37,937 bases of DNA from positions 1 through 37,937 of the forward strand of contig CAIUEN010000438.1 of NCBI GenBank assembly GCA_903898185.1, in the 5' to 3' direction. Position numbers and translations under genes: made by a program. This DNA comes from an uncultured Verrucomicrobiales bacterium (GTDB lineage: Bacteria > Verrucomicrobiota > Verrucomicrobiia > Limisphaerales > Palsa-1400). Below the pieces are notes generated by a model, which did no database searches, was not told where the DNA came from, and saw only the letters and a program-made list of their open reading frames with translations. Shown here in pieces: positions 20,216 to 28,924 of the stretch (positions are counted from its first letter, which is position 1; each line of letters begins with the position of its first letter).

Positions 20216-20986
20216 ATGGAACCAACTTTAGAGGTAACCTTTACGCCTGCGGATTTTGAAACGCTTCGCGGACGCGATTTGTCGCGCACGATATGCGTGA
20301 CATTCGATATTCTCCGGGCAACTACCAGCATGGTGACGGCGCTGGCGAACGGCGCTGCCCGGATTCTTCCGGTCCAGGAAATCGCCCAAGCGCTGGCATT
20401 GAAAGAGCGGCATCCCGAGGCGCTTCTGGCTGGCGAACGCCATGGATTGCGCATTCGCGCTTCCCAGACCGGTGGCACTGATTTTGATTTCGGCAATTCG
20501 CCACGCGAGTTCACAGCAGACCGCGTTCGAGGCATGACGATCATCATGACTACCACCAACGGCACACGCGCGCTCCAATCGTGTATCGGGGCAAAGTTGG
20601 TGTTTGCCGGGTCGTTTCTAAATATGGACGCCTTGATCACAACGCTCAAATCCACTCCGCTATCGCATCTGGTGATCGTTGGCGCGGGCACATTTGAAGA
20701 GGCTGCCTACGAAGACACCCTGGCAGCCGGAATGTTGTGCGACGCGCTTTGGGATCGCTTCGCCGAAAGTCAGATTGTCGATTCAGCCCGCATCGCGAGA
20801 GAGATTTTCCGGCGACATCACTCCGATATTCTGGGAGGGCTTGCGCGCGCTCGCAATGGACGGCGCTTGCTCGAAAAGCCCGAACTGCGGGATGACGTCG
20901 CTTTTTGCGCCCGTTTGAATGTTTGCCAATTCACCGCTGAACTTCGCGATGGAGCAGTCAGAATTCCGTCCGCACCTGCCCTGTAG
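20216..20986 (+). CDS. comB: 2-phosphosulfolactate phosphatase family protein (ComB-like)
   Basis: VTFDILRATTSMVTALANGAARILPV, LLAGERHG, FDFGNSPREF, TTTNGTRAL motifs of the ComB family; start at the internal ATG. Confidence 0.82.
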   Translation: MEPTLEVTFTPADFETLRGRDLSRTICVTFDILRATTSMVTALANGAARILPVQEIAQALALKERHPEALLAGERHGLRIRASQTGGTDFDFGNSPREFTADRVRGMTIIMTTTNGTRALQSCIGAKLVFAGSFLNMDALITTLKSTPLSHLVIVGAGTFEEAAYEDTLAAGMLCDALWDRFAESQIVDSARIAREIFRRHHSDILGGLARARNGRRLLEKPELRDDVAFCARLNVCQFTAELRDGAVRIPSAPAL

Positions 20987-21039
20987 CAAAAGACCATTGG
21001 CCTGGGTGAATCCGTTCACAAGCTGTCCGATATTTTACA

Positions 21040-22800
21040 ATGAAACACAGTAACCAAACGCCCAAGGATACTCTAAAGTCGGTTGGCGTCCACGGAACCG
21101 GAGTCTCAGGGAACCTGCAGACCGGAGGTCTGCCCCACAAGACAGCGACTTTACCGCCCCCCAGCCAAACGCCCCAATCGACACGCGTCGGTCTAATCTC
21201 CCTCGGCTGCGCCAAGAATTTGGTCGATGGAGAACTGATGCTAGGGGCGCTTTTGAATGACGGCATCCAAATCGTCAGCGACCCCGCGCTGGCCGACGTG
21301 GTGATTGTCAATACCTGCTCGTTCATCGATTCGGCGCAGGAGGAGAGCGTTGATGCCATTCTCGAATCAGCCGAGGCTCGCCGACAAACAAACCCCGGCC
21401 AGGCGCTGGTCGTCGCAGGCTGCCTGCCGCAACGTTTTCGCGAAGAGTTGGTCAAACTGCTGCCTGAAGTTGATGCCTTTGCGGGGATAGACCAAGTTCC
21501 AAGAATGGCAGGCATTATCCGCGAGGCGCTCGCGAGACGCAAGGAGATCGCCCAGTCTGAACGCCCCGCGCAGGCTACCGGACGGAAACGCAAGGTCATG
21601 GAGCGGATTTCGCACCTTCAGAAGGACACACCATTCACACCGATCGTCAAACCGGCAGCGCCGCTCTTTGAAGTCAACCAGCGCCCGACCTTCATTCCCG
21701 ATTTTGCAATGCCACGATTGCGATTGACACCATCGCATCTGGCCTATGTCAAAATTGCCGAGGGATGCAACCATCCATGCAGCTTTTGCATCATCCCGCA
21801 GATTCGCGGATCCCACCGCAGTCGGCCCCAGGCGGACATCGTAGCCGAGGCCAGACAGTTGATTGAGCAGGGTGTCAAGGAGCTGAACCTGATCTCGCAG
21901 GATTCGACCTACTACGGGATGGACCTCCGCGCCAGTGCCAGCCGCGCCATTTCATCACCCGAGAAGTTTTCGGCCACAACCAAAGCGCTGCCCGGAGGAG
22001 CGGCTACTCTCAGCAGTTTGATTGAGGAACTCAATGCGCTCCCGGGGAATTTCTGGATTCGACTCCTCTATACACATCCCGCGCATTGGACAGATGATCT
22101 GATCCGCGCCATTGAGCGGTCACCGAAGGTGGCCCGCTACATTGACATGCCACTGCAACACATTCACCCGGCAATGCTCGAACGGATGCGCCGCGAAACC
22201 TCACGCGAATACATCATCGATCTGATCGCACGGATTCGCGCGGGCATTCCAGGAATCGCCTTGCGCACAACGTTCATCGTCGGTTTCCCGGGCGAAACTG
22301 ACGAGGCGTTTGAATCACTACTGGATTTCATGCGCGAAACGCGCTTCGAGCGCGCGGGCGTTTTCGCTTACTCGCGCGAAGAAGGGACGCGCGCGGGCAA
22401 AATGGAGTCCCAGGTGCCGGACCGCGTCAAGAAACAGCGCCAGAAACGCGCGATGATCGAGCAACGCAAGATTGCACGCGCCGTCGCGGCGGCTTCATTG
22501 GGCCGCACCATGCGCGTTTTGATCGAACGTCCCGCCGGTTCGCGTGACCTGGAAAACGCCGGGATCAGTTCGTGGGAGCATGGCCTGATCCGACAGTCGG
22601 AAAAAGCGCAGGCAGTTCTTGAAACCTCATGCCTGATCGCTCGTGGTGAAGCCGACGCGCCGGATATCGACGGCCGCGTTTATGTGAAAGGCAAAGCTCC
22701 AATCGGACATTTTGCCGAAGTCAAAATCATCGGCCACACCGACTACGATCTGCTGGCTGAAGTAAAAACGACCACTTCAATTGGGACGCGGCAAGTTTAA
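21040..22800 (+). CDS. rimO: Ribosomal protein S12 methylthiotransferase RimO (radical SAM)
   Basis: VGLISLGCAKNLVDGELMLG, VNTCSFIDSAQEES, radical-SAM CNHPCSFCIIPQIRG, HPAMLERMRRETSR, C-terminal TRAM-like region. About 50 aa N-terminal extension and extra inserts. Confidence 0.92.
   Translation: MKHSNQTPKDTLKSVGVHGTGVSGNLQTGGLPHKTATLPPPSQTPQSTRVGLISLGCAKNLVDGELMLGALLNDGIQIVSDPALADVVIVNTCSFIDSAQEESVDAILESAEARRQTNPGQALVVAGCLPQRFREELVKLLPEVDAFAGIDQVPRMAGIIREALARRKEIAQSERPAQATGRKRKVMERISHLQKDTPFTPIVKPAAPLFEVNQRPTFIPDFAMPRLRLTPSHLAYVKIAEGCNHPCSFCIIPQIRGSHRSRPQADIVAEARQLIEQGVKELNLISQDSTYYGMDLRASASRAISSPEKFSATTKALPGGAATLSSLIEELNALPGNFWIRLLYTHPAHWTDDLIRAIERSPKVARYIDMPLQHIHPAMLERMRRETSREYIIDLIARIRAGIPGIALRTTFIVGFPGETDEAFESLLDFMRETRFERAGVFAYSREEGTRAGKMESQVPDRVKKQRQKRAMIEQRKIARAVAAASLGRTMRVLIERPAGSRDLENAGISSWEHGLIRQSEKAQAVLETSCLIARGEADAPDIDGRVYVKGKAPIGHFAEVKIIGHTDYDLLAEVKTTTSIGTRQV
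21117..21134. repeat. Palindromic repeat, copy D (GCAGACC-GGA-GGTCTGC + CCCACA), inside the rimO reading frame
   Basis: CTGCAGACCGGAGGTCTGCCCCACAA matches CTGGCAGACCAGAGGTCTGCCCCACAT at 20121 except for two small differences. Confidence 0.75.
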
Positions 22801-22951
22801 ACAAGAAATGGTTAAGATTTGGCAAATGCGGTGAAGCTTTCCAAGACAGTATTCGTCAAGACTATGAATGAACATTGGGTTAATGGTGTGATACCGGTGC
22901 GTCTGCTGTCCGGCGCTTGGATTGTCGCAGTTGGTTCAATAATTCGATTTT

Positions 22952-23281
22952 ATGAAGTTAACCGCTATCTGCGTAAGTGTTTTTTCTCTGGCCGCCGCGA
23001 CCGCGACGCTGTCCGCCGCCGATGCCAAGGTGAGCTATGAAACCCTTTGCGCCAAATGTCATGGGGCTGATGGCAAAGGTGCCACCACCATGGGCAAAAA
23101 GACTGGTGCCAAAGACTGGACCGACCCTAAAGTTCAAGCCGAGCTCAAGGACGAAACATTGACCAAAGCCATCAAGGAAGGCGTCAAAGATGGCGACAAG
23201 AGCAAAATGAAGGCATACGCCGATCTCTCGGATGGCGAAGTGAAAGCCTTTGTCGATTATATCCGTGCGTTCAAGAAGTAA
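22952..23281 (+). CDS. Monohaem class I cytochrome c, exported
   Basis: Signal peptide followed by CAKCHGADGKGATTMGKK...VDYIRAFKK. Confidence 0.9.
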   Translation: MKLTAICVSVFSLAAATATLSAADAKVSYETLCAKCHGADGKGATTMGKKTGAKDWTDPKVQAELKDETLTKAIKEGVKDGDKSKMKAYADLSDGEVKAFVDYIRAFKK

Positions 23282-23355
23282 CCCTTTTTCCGTACTTCAG
23301 CCAGCTTAAGAAGGCAGGTTGGATATTGGATGATTTGAAAATATTACCTGATCAA

Positions 23356-23688
23356 ATGAAAAAGACTTTCTTTCTGGCGGTTGCGCTACTGGCCACTGCT
23401 TTCACCAGCAATGCCGCTGACGTGAAGGCAAATTGGGATCAGCACTGCGCCAAGTGCCACAGTGCCGACGGCAAAGGCCAAACTGCCATGGGCAAGAAGC
23501 TCAAGGCAAAGGATTACTCCGACGCCAAGGTTCAGGACGCTCTCAAGGATGAAGAACTTCTGAAAGCCATTGTCGAAGGCGTCAAAGATAAGGAGACAGG
23601 CAAAGGCCTCATGAGAGGCTATGGCGACGTGTTTACTGCGGACGAAAACAAAGCGTTCGTGCCATTTATTCGAGCTTTTAAGAAATAG
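23356..23688 (+). CDS. Monohaem class I cytochrome c, paralogue of the preceding gene
   Basis: MKKTFFLAVALLATAFTSNAA signal peptide; CAKCHSADGKGQTAMGKK...VPFIRAFKK. Confidence 0.9.
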   Translation: MKKTFFLAVALLATAFTSNAADVKANWDQHCAKCHSADGKGQTAMGKKLKAKDYSDAKVQDALKDEELLKAIVEGVKDKETGKGLMRGYGDVFTADENKAFVPFIRAFKK

Positions 23689-23789
23689 CCGGGGCTTCAC
23701 CCCGCAGGAGATAGGATTTCCTTGCGGACATTCGTAGCGGAATTGGGGTGTGCCGCGCCGGTGAATTAAGAAAGCTTCCTTTTTTCCTT

Positions 23790-25262
23790 ATGTCATCCGA
23801 AATATCCACCCCGGATTCCCGTCCATCGTTTTATTCCTCATTTCGTAACTGGTTGAGCCTGATTGGATTAGCAATCATGCTCGGCAGTTTGTTTTCGTTT
23901 TTGCTCCTCTTTTTGCTGGATTCGATGGGCCGTTCGTCCAATCCTTATGTTGGAGTGCTCACTTACCTGATCGCTCCGATGTTCCTGATGGGCGGCTTGG
24001 GCTTGGCCTTGCTCGGTGGTTTCTTGCGACATCGCAAGTTTATCAAAACCCACGGCTCGGTGCCATTGAAGATTGATCTTTCCCGTCGAACCGACCGCCG
24101 GATCATGCTGATTTTCGTTCCATCGGCAATATTTTTCCTGCTGGTTTCGGCTGTGGGCGTCTATCATTAATATCACTACACAGAATCTGTGCAGTTCTGC
24201 GGTCAGGCATGTCACGAGGTTATGCAACCGGAGATGGCCACCCACCAACACTCCTCACATGCCCGCATCGCGTGCAGTGAATGTCATATCGGCCCAGGAG
24301 CAACGTGGTATGTCAGATCGAAGCTCTCAGGCGCCTACCAGGTTTATGCCGTCATGGCCAACAAGTTTCCCCGTCCAATACCGACACCCGTCAAGAATCT
24401 TCGCCCCGCCCAAGAAACCTGCGAACAATGCCACTGGCCCAGGAAATTCATCGGCAACCTCGATCGAACTTACGATTATTACCAGGGTGACGAGACTAAC
24501 ACTCCTTTCTCGGTTCGGCTAATCCTGAAGGTGGGCGGAGCCGACTCCTCGCGTGGATTAGTCGGCGGAATTCATTGGCATGTGAATCCCGGACGTTCGA
24601 TTGACTACATCGCCAGCGACGAAAGCCGCCAGACAATTCCATGGGTTCGCGTCACCGATGCCCAAGGCAATGTGACCGAGTATCGCACACCAAAGTTCAC
24701 CAATGAAGCCAGCGCTTCAACCATCCGGAAGATGGATTGCATGGACTGCCATAATCGTCCGGCTCACAAATACGAGTCGCCAGCCAAAGCCGTGAACATG
24801 GCGATGTCTGTAGGCAGCATTGATACCTCCCTGGGTTACGTTAAAACCAACGCCGTTTATGCCCTGACCCAGACCTATGCCACCCAGGAAGAGGGTGTCA
24901 AAAAGATCGCCTCGTTCCTGACAGAACGCTACCCCGGCAAGCGGATCGAAGGCACCATCGCTGCTATCCAAGGCATTTTCACCAACAATTTCTTCCCTGA
25001 GATGAAGGCAAGTTGGAAAAGCTACCCCGATAACATCGGCCACAAGGATTGGCCCGGATGTTTCCGTTGTCATGATGGAAACCACAAGACTGCGGACAAG
25101 AAACTGGCCATCAAAGCCAGCGACTGCAACACTTGCCACACCATTATTTCTCAGGGCAGCGGAGCGCAACTTGATCAATTGACAACCGGTGGCCAGGAAT
25201 TCAAACATCCCGGCGGAGAGTTTGATTCATCGTGCATTGATTGCCACGGAGGGGGGCAATAA
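23790..25262 (+). pseudogene. NapC/NirT-type 7-haem inner-membrane cytochrome c, split by in-frame TAA at 24168-24170 (ORFs 23790-24170 and 24171-25262)
   Basis: Same frame on both sides of the stop: ...[61 protein letters not shown]. The N-terminal part has TM helices. The C-terminal part has CGQACH, CSECH, CEQCH, CMDCH, CFRCH, CNTCH, CIDCH and no signal peptide or visible ribosome-binding site of its own. Confidence 0.8.
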
Positions 25263-27421
25263 TGCGTTTTTCTCCCCTTTTTGCACCCATGACATTCTTA
25301 AAATTCGTTTTTTTCCTTTTGCTCTTTAGCATCACCCCGGAAACCACTTGGGCGGCTGAGACCTTTTCAAACCAAGATTGCCTCGGTTGCCACTTGGATT
25401 CCACGATCACCCGCAAGATTGGAGGTAAGATCGTGCCTGTGGCGATTTTCCCAACCAACACCTTTCCAAGGTCGGTTCATGCCAAGCTCTCCTGCGTCGA
25501 TTGCCACACTGGGGTGAAAGAGTTGGTGCATGAACCGGGTGTGCCGCCAGCCACATGCACTGGGTGCCACAACGCCCAAGCCGACCATGAACACGCCGCC
25601 ACCAATTATTCAAACAGCATTCATGGGATGAGCAGGAAGGCCAATGGCGAGTCTTCAGCCGCAACCTGCTCCGACTGCCACGGTTCCCACGAGATCATGC
25701 CGGTTAAGGATTTATCCTCGCCGGTCTTCAAGCTGAACTTGGCCCAGACCTGCGGGAAATGCCACAACAACGCCCGCCTTAACGCCAACTATCGCATGAA
25801 AGATCCCGATGTGGCGTCGCACTTCAATGACAGCATTCACGGACGGGCTTTGCTGCAGGGACTGGTGGTTGCGCCGTCTTGCAGCGATTGCCATACGGCG
25901 CATAACATCAAGTCCTCAAACATTCCCCAGTCCTCAGTTCATCACCAGAACATCGCCGACACCTGCGGAAAATGTCACTTTGGCGTCGAGCAAACCTACA
26001 ATAAGAGCGTTCATGGGCAACTCCTTGCCAAGGGCGACAGACGCGGTCCGGTCTGCTCGGATTGCCACAGCGCACATGAGATTGAGCGACCTCGCCTCGC
26101 GCATTTCAAAGCGGCCAGCGACGAGCGTTGTGGCAAGTGCCACCAGAATCGTCTCGATCACTATCGCGAGACCTATCACGGCAAAGCCATGGCCTTGGGC
26201 AAGGCAAACCAAGCCCAGGATGTTGCCGCTTGCTACGATTGCCACGGCCACCACGATGTCCAGCCAAGCAGCAATCCGGCCTCTCATCTTGCAACCAACA
26301 ACATTGTCGCAACCTGTCAGAAATGTCATCCCGGAGCTACTGCCAGTTTCGCCAAATTCAGCCCGCACGCCAACCCGATGGACCGCGCCAACTACCCATA
26401 TCTCCATCTTACGTTCGTGGCGATGACCTCACTGCTGATCGGAGTGTTTCTGTTCTTCGGCGGCCACACTGGACTCTGGTTCTTTCGATCAATCTACCTG
26501 TTCCTCAATGATTCCAAGAGTTTCCGCGAAGCCAGGATTCATACGCAAAAAGATGAGGAATGGTTTACCCGATTCCTGCCCTTCGATCGGTTCCTACACT
26601 TTCTTGTGGTCACCAGTTTCCTGCTTCTGGTTATCACCGGCATGCCGTTGAAGTTCTATTACGCTGATTGGGCGAAAATCTTTTTCAAAGTCATCGGCGG
26701 ACCCGATGTGGCGCGTATCCTCCACCGATTTGGCGCTCTGATCACCTTCCTGTATTTCAGTTTGCACTTAGTCAAATTGGGTGCCAACGCCTGGATCTGC
26801 CGCAGACTTGGTCGCGATCCCATCACAGGCAAATGGAGCGTCAAACGACTGAGCCTAGTCTTTTTCGGGCCAGACTCCATCATCCCCACCTCGCAGGATT
26901 TGAGAGAGTTCGTGGCTCATCAGAAGTGGTTTTTCGGCAATGGCCCCAAACCACAATTTGATCGCTGGACCTATTGGGAGAAATTCGACTACTTCTCCGT
27001 GTTCTGGGGCGTGGCCATCGTTGGCATATCCGGCATGATCATGTGGTTCCCCGTGTTCTTTTCCCGGTTCATGCCCGGCTGGATCATCAATATCGCCTTG
27101 ATTATCCACTCAGATGAAGCCCTGCTGGCGGCAGGGTTCATCTTCAGTGTCCACTTCTTCAATACGCACTTTCGCCTGGAGAAATTTCCGATGGACACCG
27201 TGATATTCTCCGGTCGCATCTCAAAATCCGAAATGCTCCATGAGCGCAAGCGGTGGTATGATCGTTTGGTCGCCGAAGGACGTTTGGATCAATATCGCGT
27301 CAAAGATGACTGGGAAGGTTGGAAAAGCATCGCCCGGGCCTTCGGCTACCTGTTCTTTGGCATCGGCGTCACTCTGCTGATCCTGATCATCTATGCAATG
27401 ATCTCGCGCTTGGCGCGTTGA
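25262..27421 (+). CDS. 11-haem cytochrome c fused to membrane cytochrome b (HydC/FdnI-like) domain; CbcL-like architecture
   Basis: ATG overlaps the upstream stop (TAATG). CXXCH x11 in the N-terminal half; then at least 4 TM helices with conserved His (FDRFLHF, ALITFLYFSLHLVK, HSDEALLAAGFIFSVHFFNTHFR). Confidence 0.85.
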   Translation: MRFSPLFAPMTFLKFVFFLLLFSITPETTWAAETFSNQDCLGCHLDSTITRKIGGKIVPVAIFPTNTFPRSVHAKLSCVDCHTGVKELVHEPGVPPATCTGCHNAQADHEHAATNYSNSIHGMSRKANGESSAATCSDCHGSHEIMPVKDLSSPVFKLNLAQTCGKCHNNARLNANYRMKDPDVASHFNDSIHGRALLQGLVVAPSCSDCHTAHNIKSSNIPQSSVHHQNIADTCGKCHFGVEQTYNKSVHGQLLAKGDRRGPVCSDCHSAHEIERPRLAHFKAASDERCGKCHQNRLDHYRETYHGKAMALGKANQAQDVAACYDCHGHHDVQPSSNPASHLATNNIVATCQKCHPGATASFAKFSPHANPMDRANYPYLHLTFVAMTSLLIGVFLFFGGHTGLWFFRSIYLFLNDSKSFREARIHTQKDEEWFTRFLPFDRFLHFLVVTSFLLLVITGMPLKFYYADWAKIFFKVIGGPDVARILHRFGALITFLYFSLHLVKLGANAWICRRLGRDPITGKWSVKRLSLVFFGPDSIIPTSQDLREFVAHQKWFFGNGPKPQFDRWTYWEKFDYFSVFWGVAIVGISGMIMWFPVFFSRFMPGWIINIALIIHSDEALLAAGFIFSVHFFNTHFRLEKFPMDTVIFSGRISKSEMLHERKRWYDRLVAEGRLDQYRVKDDWEGWKSIARAFGYLFFGIGVTLLILIIYAMISRLAR

Positions 27422-27454
27422 TAGCGCGAAGCTGGATGCAGGACTGCTCACGCC

Positions 27455-27571
27455 TCAACGAATTCCACCCGGACGAAAGCACATGTTCAGTTGTTGCTGT
27501 AAGGATTCGATTTGTTGTTCAATCGCAACAGCTCGTTCAAGCTGTTGCACGGAAAAATCTGAAAGTTGCAT
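27455..27571 (-). CDS. Possible 38-aa coiled-coil small protein
   Basis: MQLSDFSVQQLERAVAIEQQIESLQQQLNMCFRPGGIR; helical, Gln/Glu-rich; downstream of pilC on the same strand. Confidence 0.4.
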   Translation of the reverse strand: MQLSDFSVQQLERAVAIEQQIESLQQQLNMCFRPGGIR

Positions 27572-27614
27572 GTGTCTGTTGAAGCACAAATAGCAGTTCC
27601 ATGCAAAGTGAAAA

Positions 27615-28919
27615 TTACTCCCCCTTTTTGCCGCCTTGCTGCGCATCTTCACCGATGGTGCTCATCAGTTGAATCAGTGGCAGGAACATTGCGATGACAA
27701 TGCTACCCACGATGACTGCCAGGAACACGATCATGATCGGTTCCAGCAGGGAGGTCATGGACGAAACCGCGTTATCAACCTCTTCTTCGTAGTTGTCAGC
27801 GATTTTCATCAACATTTCGGGCAGCGCGCCGGTTTGTTCACCGACATCCACCATGCTGACCACCATGGGGGGGAAAATGCCCGAGGCTTCGAGCGGGGCG
27901 GTTATGGTCTCACCTTCCTTGACGCTTTCATGCACGGCCGCCACGGCATTTCCGATGATGACGTTGCCAGAGGTTTCCTTCACGATGGTCAGCGCCTGCA
28001 AAATCGGCACTCCGCTGCTTACCAAGGTCCCTAGTGTGCGGGTAAATCGCGCGATGGCCACCTTGCTAACCACCGGTCCGATGGCAGGCATGATCAGCTT
28101 AAACTTGTCAAATAATCGTCGCCCAATCCTGGTGCGAACCAACAGGTTGAACACCACAAAAAAGACGGCCACACCGACGAGCGTCGAGATGAAATGGAAC
28201 CGTATGATATCGCTGATGGTCATGACAAACTGCGTGAAATCCGGCAGGTTTTGACCGCCACCCAGCGCGCCCTCAAAGATTTCCTTGAACTTTGGAATAA
28301 CCTGCACCATCAGCACAGCCATGATCGCAACCGCAACCACCATGACGGCCACCGGATAAAACATGGCAGCGATGACCTTGCCTTTGATCTTTTCCGCCTT
28401 TTCCATGAATTCGGAAAGACGCTTGATGACGACTTCCAACACGCCGCCCATTTCGCCTGCCTTGACCATGTTGACGAATAGACGGTTGAAAACCTTGGGA
28501 TGTTGCGCCAGCGCCTCGGAAAAGGTGCTGCCGCCCTCAATGGACTGCCCCAATTGTCCGATAATGCGCTTGAGCGCCGGGCTGCGCTCCTGTTTCTGGA
28601 GCACTCGCAACCCGCGAAGCAGAGGAAGTCCGGCCTGCACCAGCGTGGCCAATTGGCGGGTGAAAACGCAAAGCGTTTTCGCTTTGACACCACTACCCAA
28701 GCCGGGGATGTTGATATTGATCTGACGGTTTAATCCCTTGCCTTTGAGTCCGGCTCTGCCCCCGGCGTCGGCCTGGTTTTTGTCAACTTCAACGACCTTG
28801 GTGGGGAATAACCCCATCTCTTTGATGCGCCCAATGGCCTCGTTCTGGGTGGCAACTTCAATGACACCCTTGGTCTCCTTGCCTCTCGAATCCAATGCTG
28901 CATAGCTGAATTTCGGCAT
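27615..28919 (-). CDS. pilC: Type IV pilus/type II secretion inner-membrane platform protein (PilC/GspF)
   Basis: FTRQLATLVQAGLPLLRGLRVL, GGSTFSEALAQHPKVFNRLFVNMVKAGEMGGVLE, second T2SF repeat FTRTLGTLVSSGVPILQAL. Confidence 0.93.
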   Translation of the reverse strand: MPKFSYAALDSRGKETKGVIEVATQNEAIGRIKEMGLFPTKVVEVDKNQADAGGRAGLKGKGLNRQININIPGLGSGVKAKTLCVFTRQLATLVQAGLPLLRGLRVLQKQERSPALKRIIGQLGQSIEGGSTFSEALAQHPKVFNRLFVNMVKAGEMGGVLEVVIKRLSEFMEKAEKIKGKVIAAMFYPVAVMVVAVAIMAVLMVQVIPKFKEIFEGALGGGQNLPDFTQFVMTISDIIRFHFISTLVGVAVFFVVFNLLVRTRIGRRLFDKFKLIMPAIGPVVSKVAIARFTRTLGTLVSSGVPILQALTIVKETSGNVIIGNAVAAVHESVKEGETITAPLEASGIFPPMVVSMVDVGEQTGALPEMLMKIADNYEEEVDNAVSSMTSLLEPIMIVFLAVIVGSIVIAMFLPLIQLMSTIGEDAQQGGKKGE

Positions 28920-28924
28920 AAATA

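Noticed and set aside
22819-23040. 73-aa ORF between rimO and the first cytochrome
   Set aside because: Runs into the cytochrome gene in a different frame and lacks a coding signature.
25809-26426. 205-aa ORF in an alternate frame within the 11-haem cytochrome
   Set aside because: Overlaps fully with the frame that carries regular CXXCH motifs.
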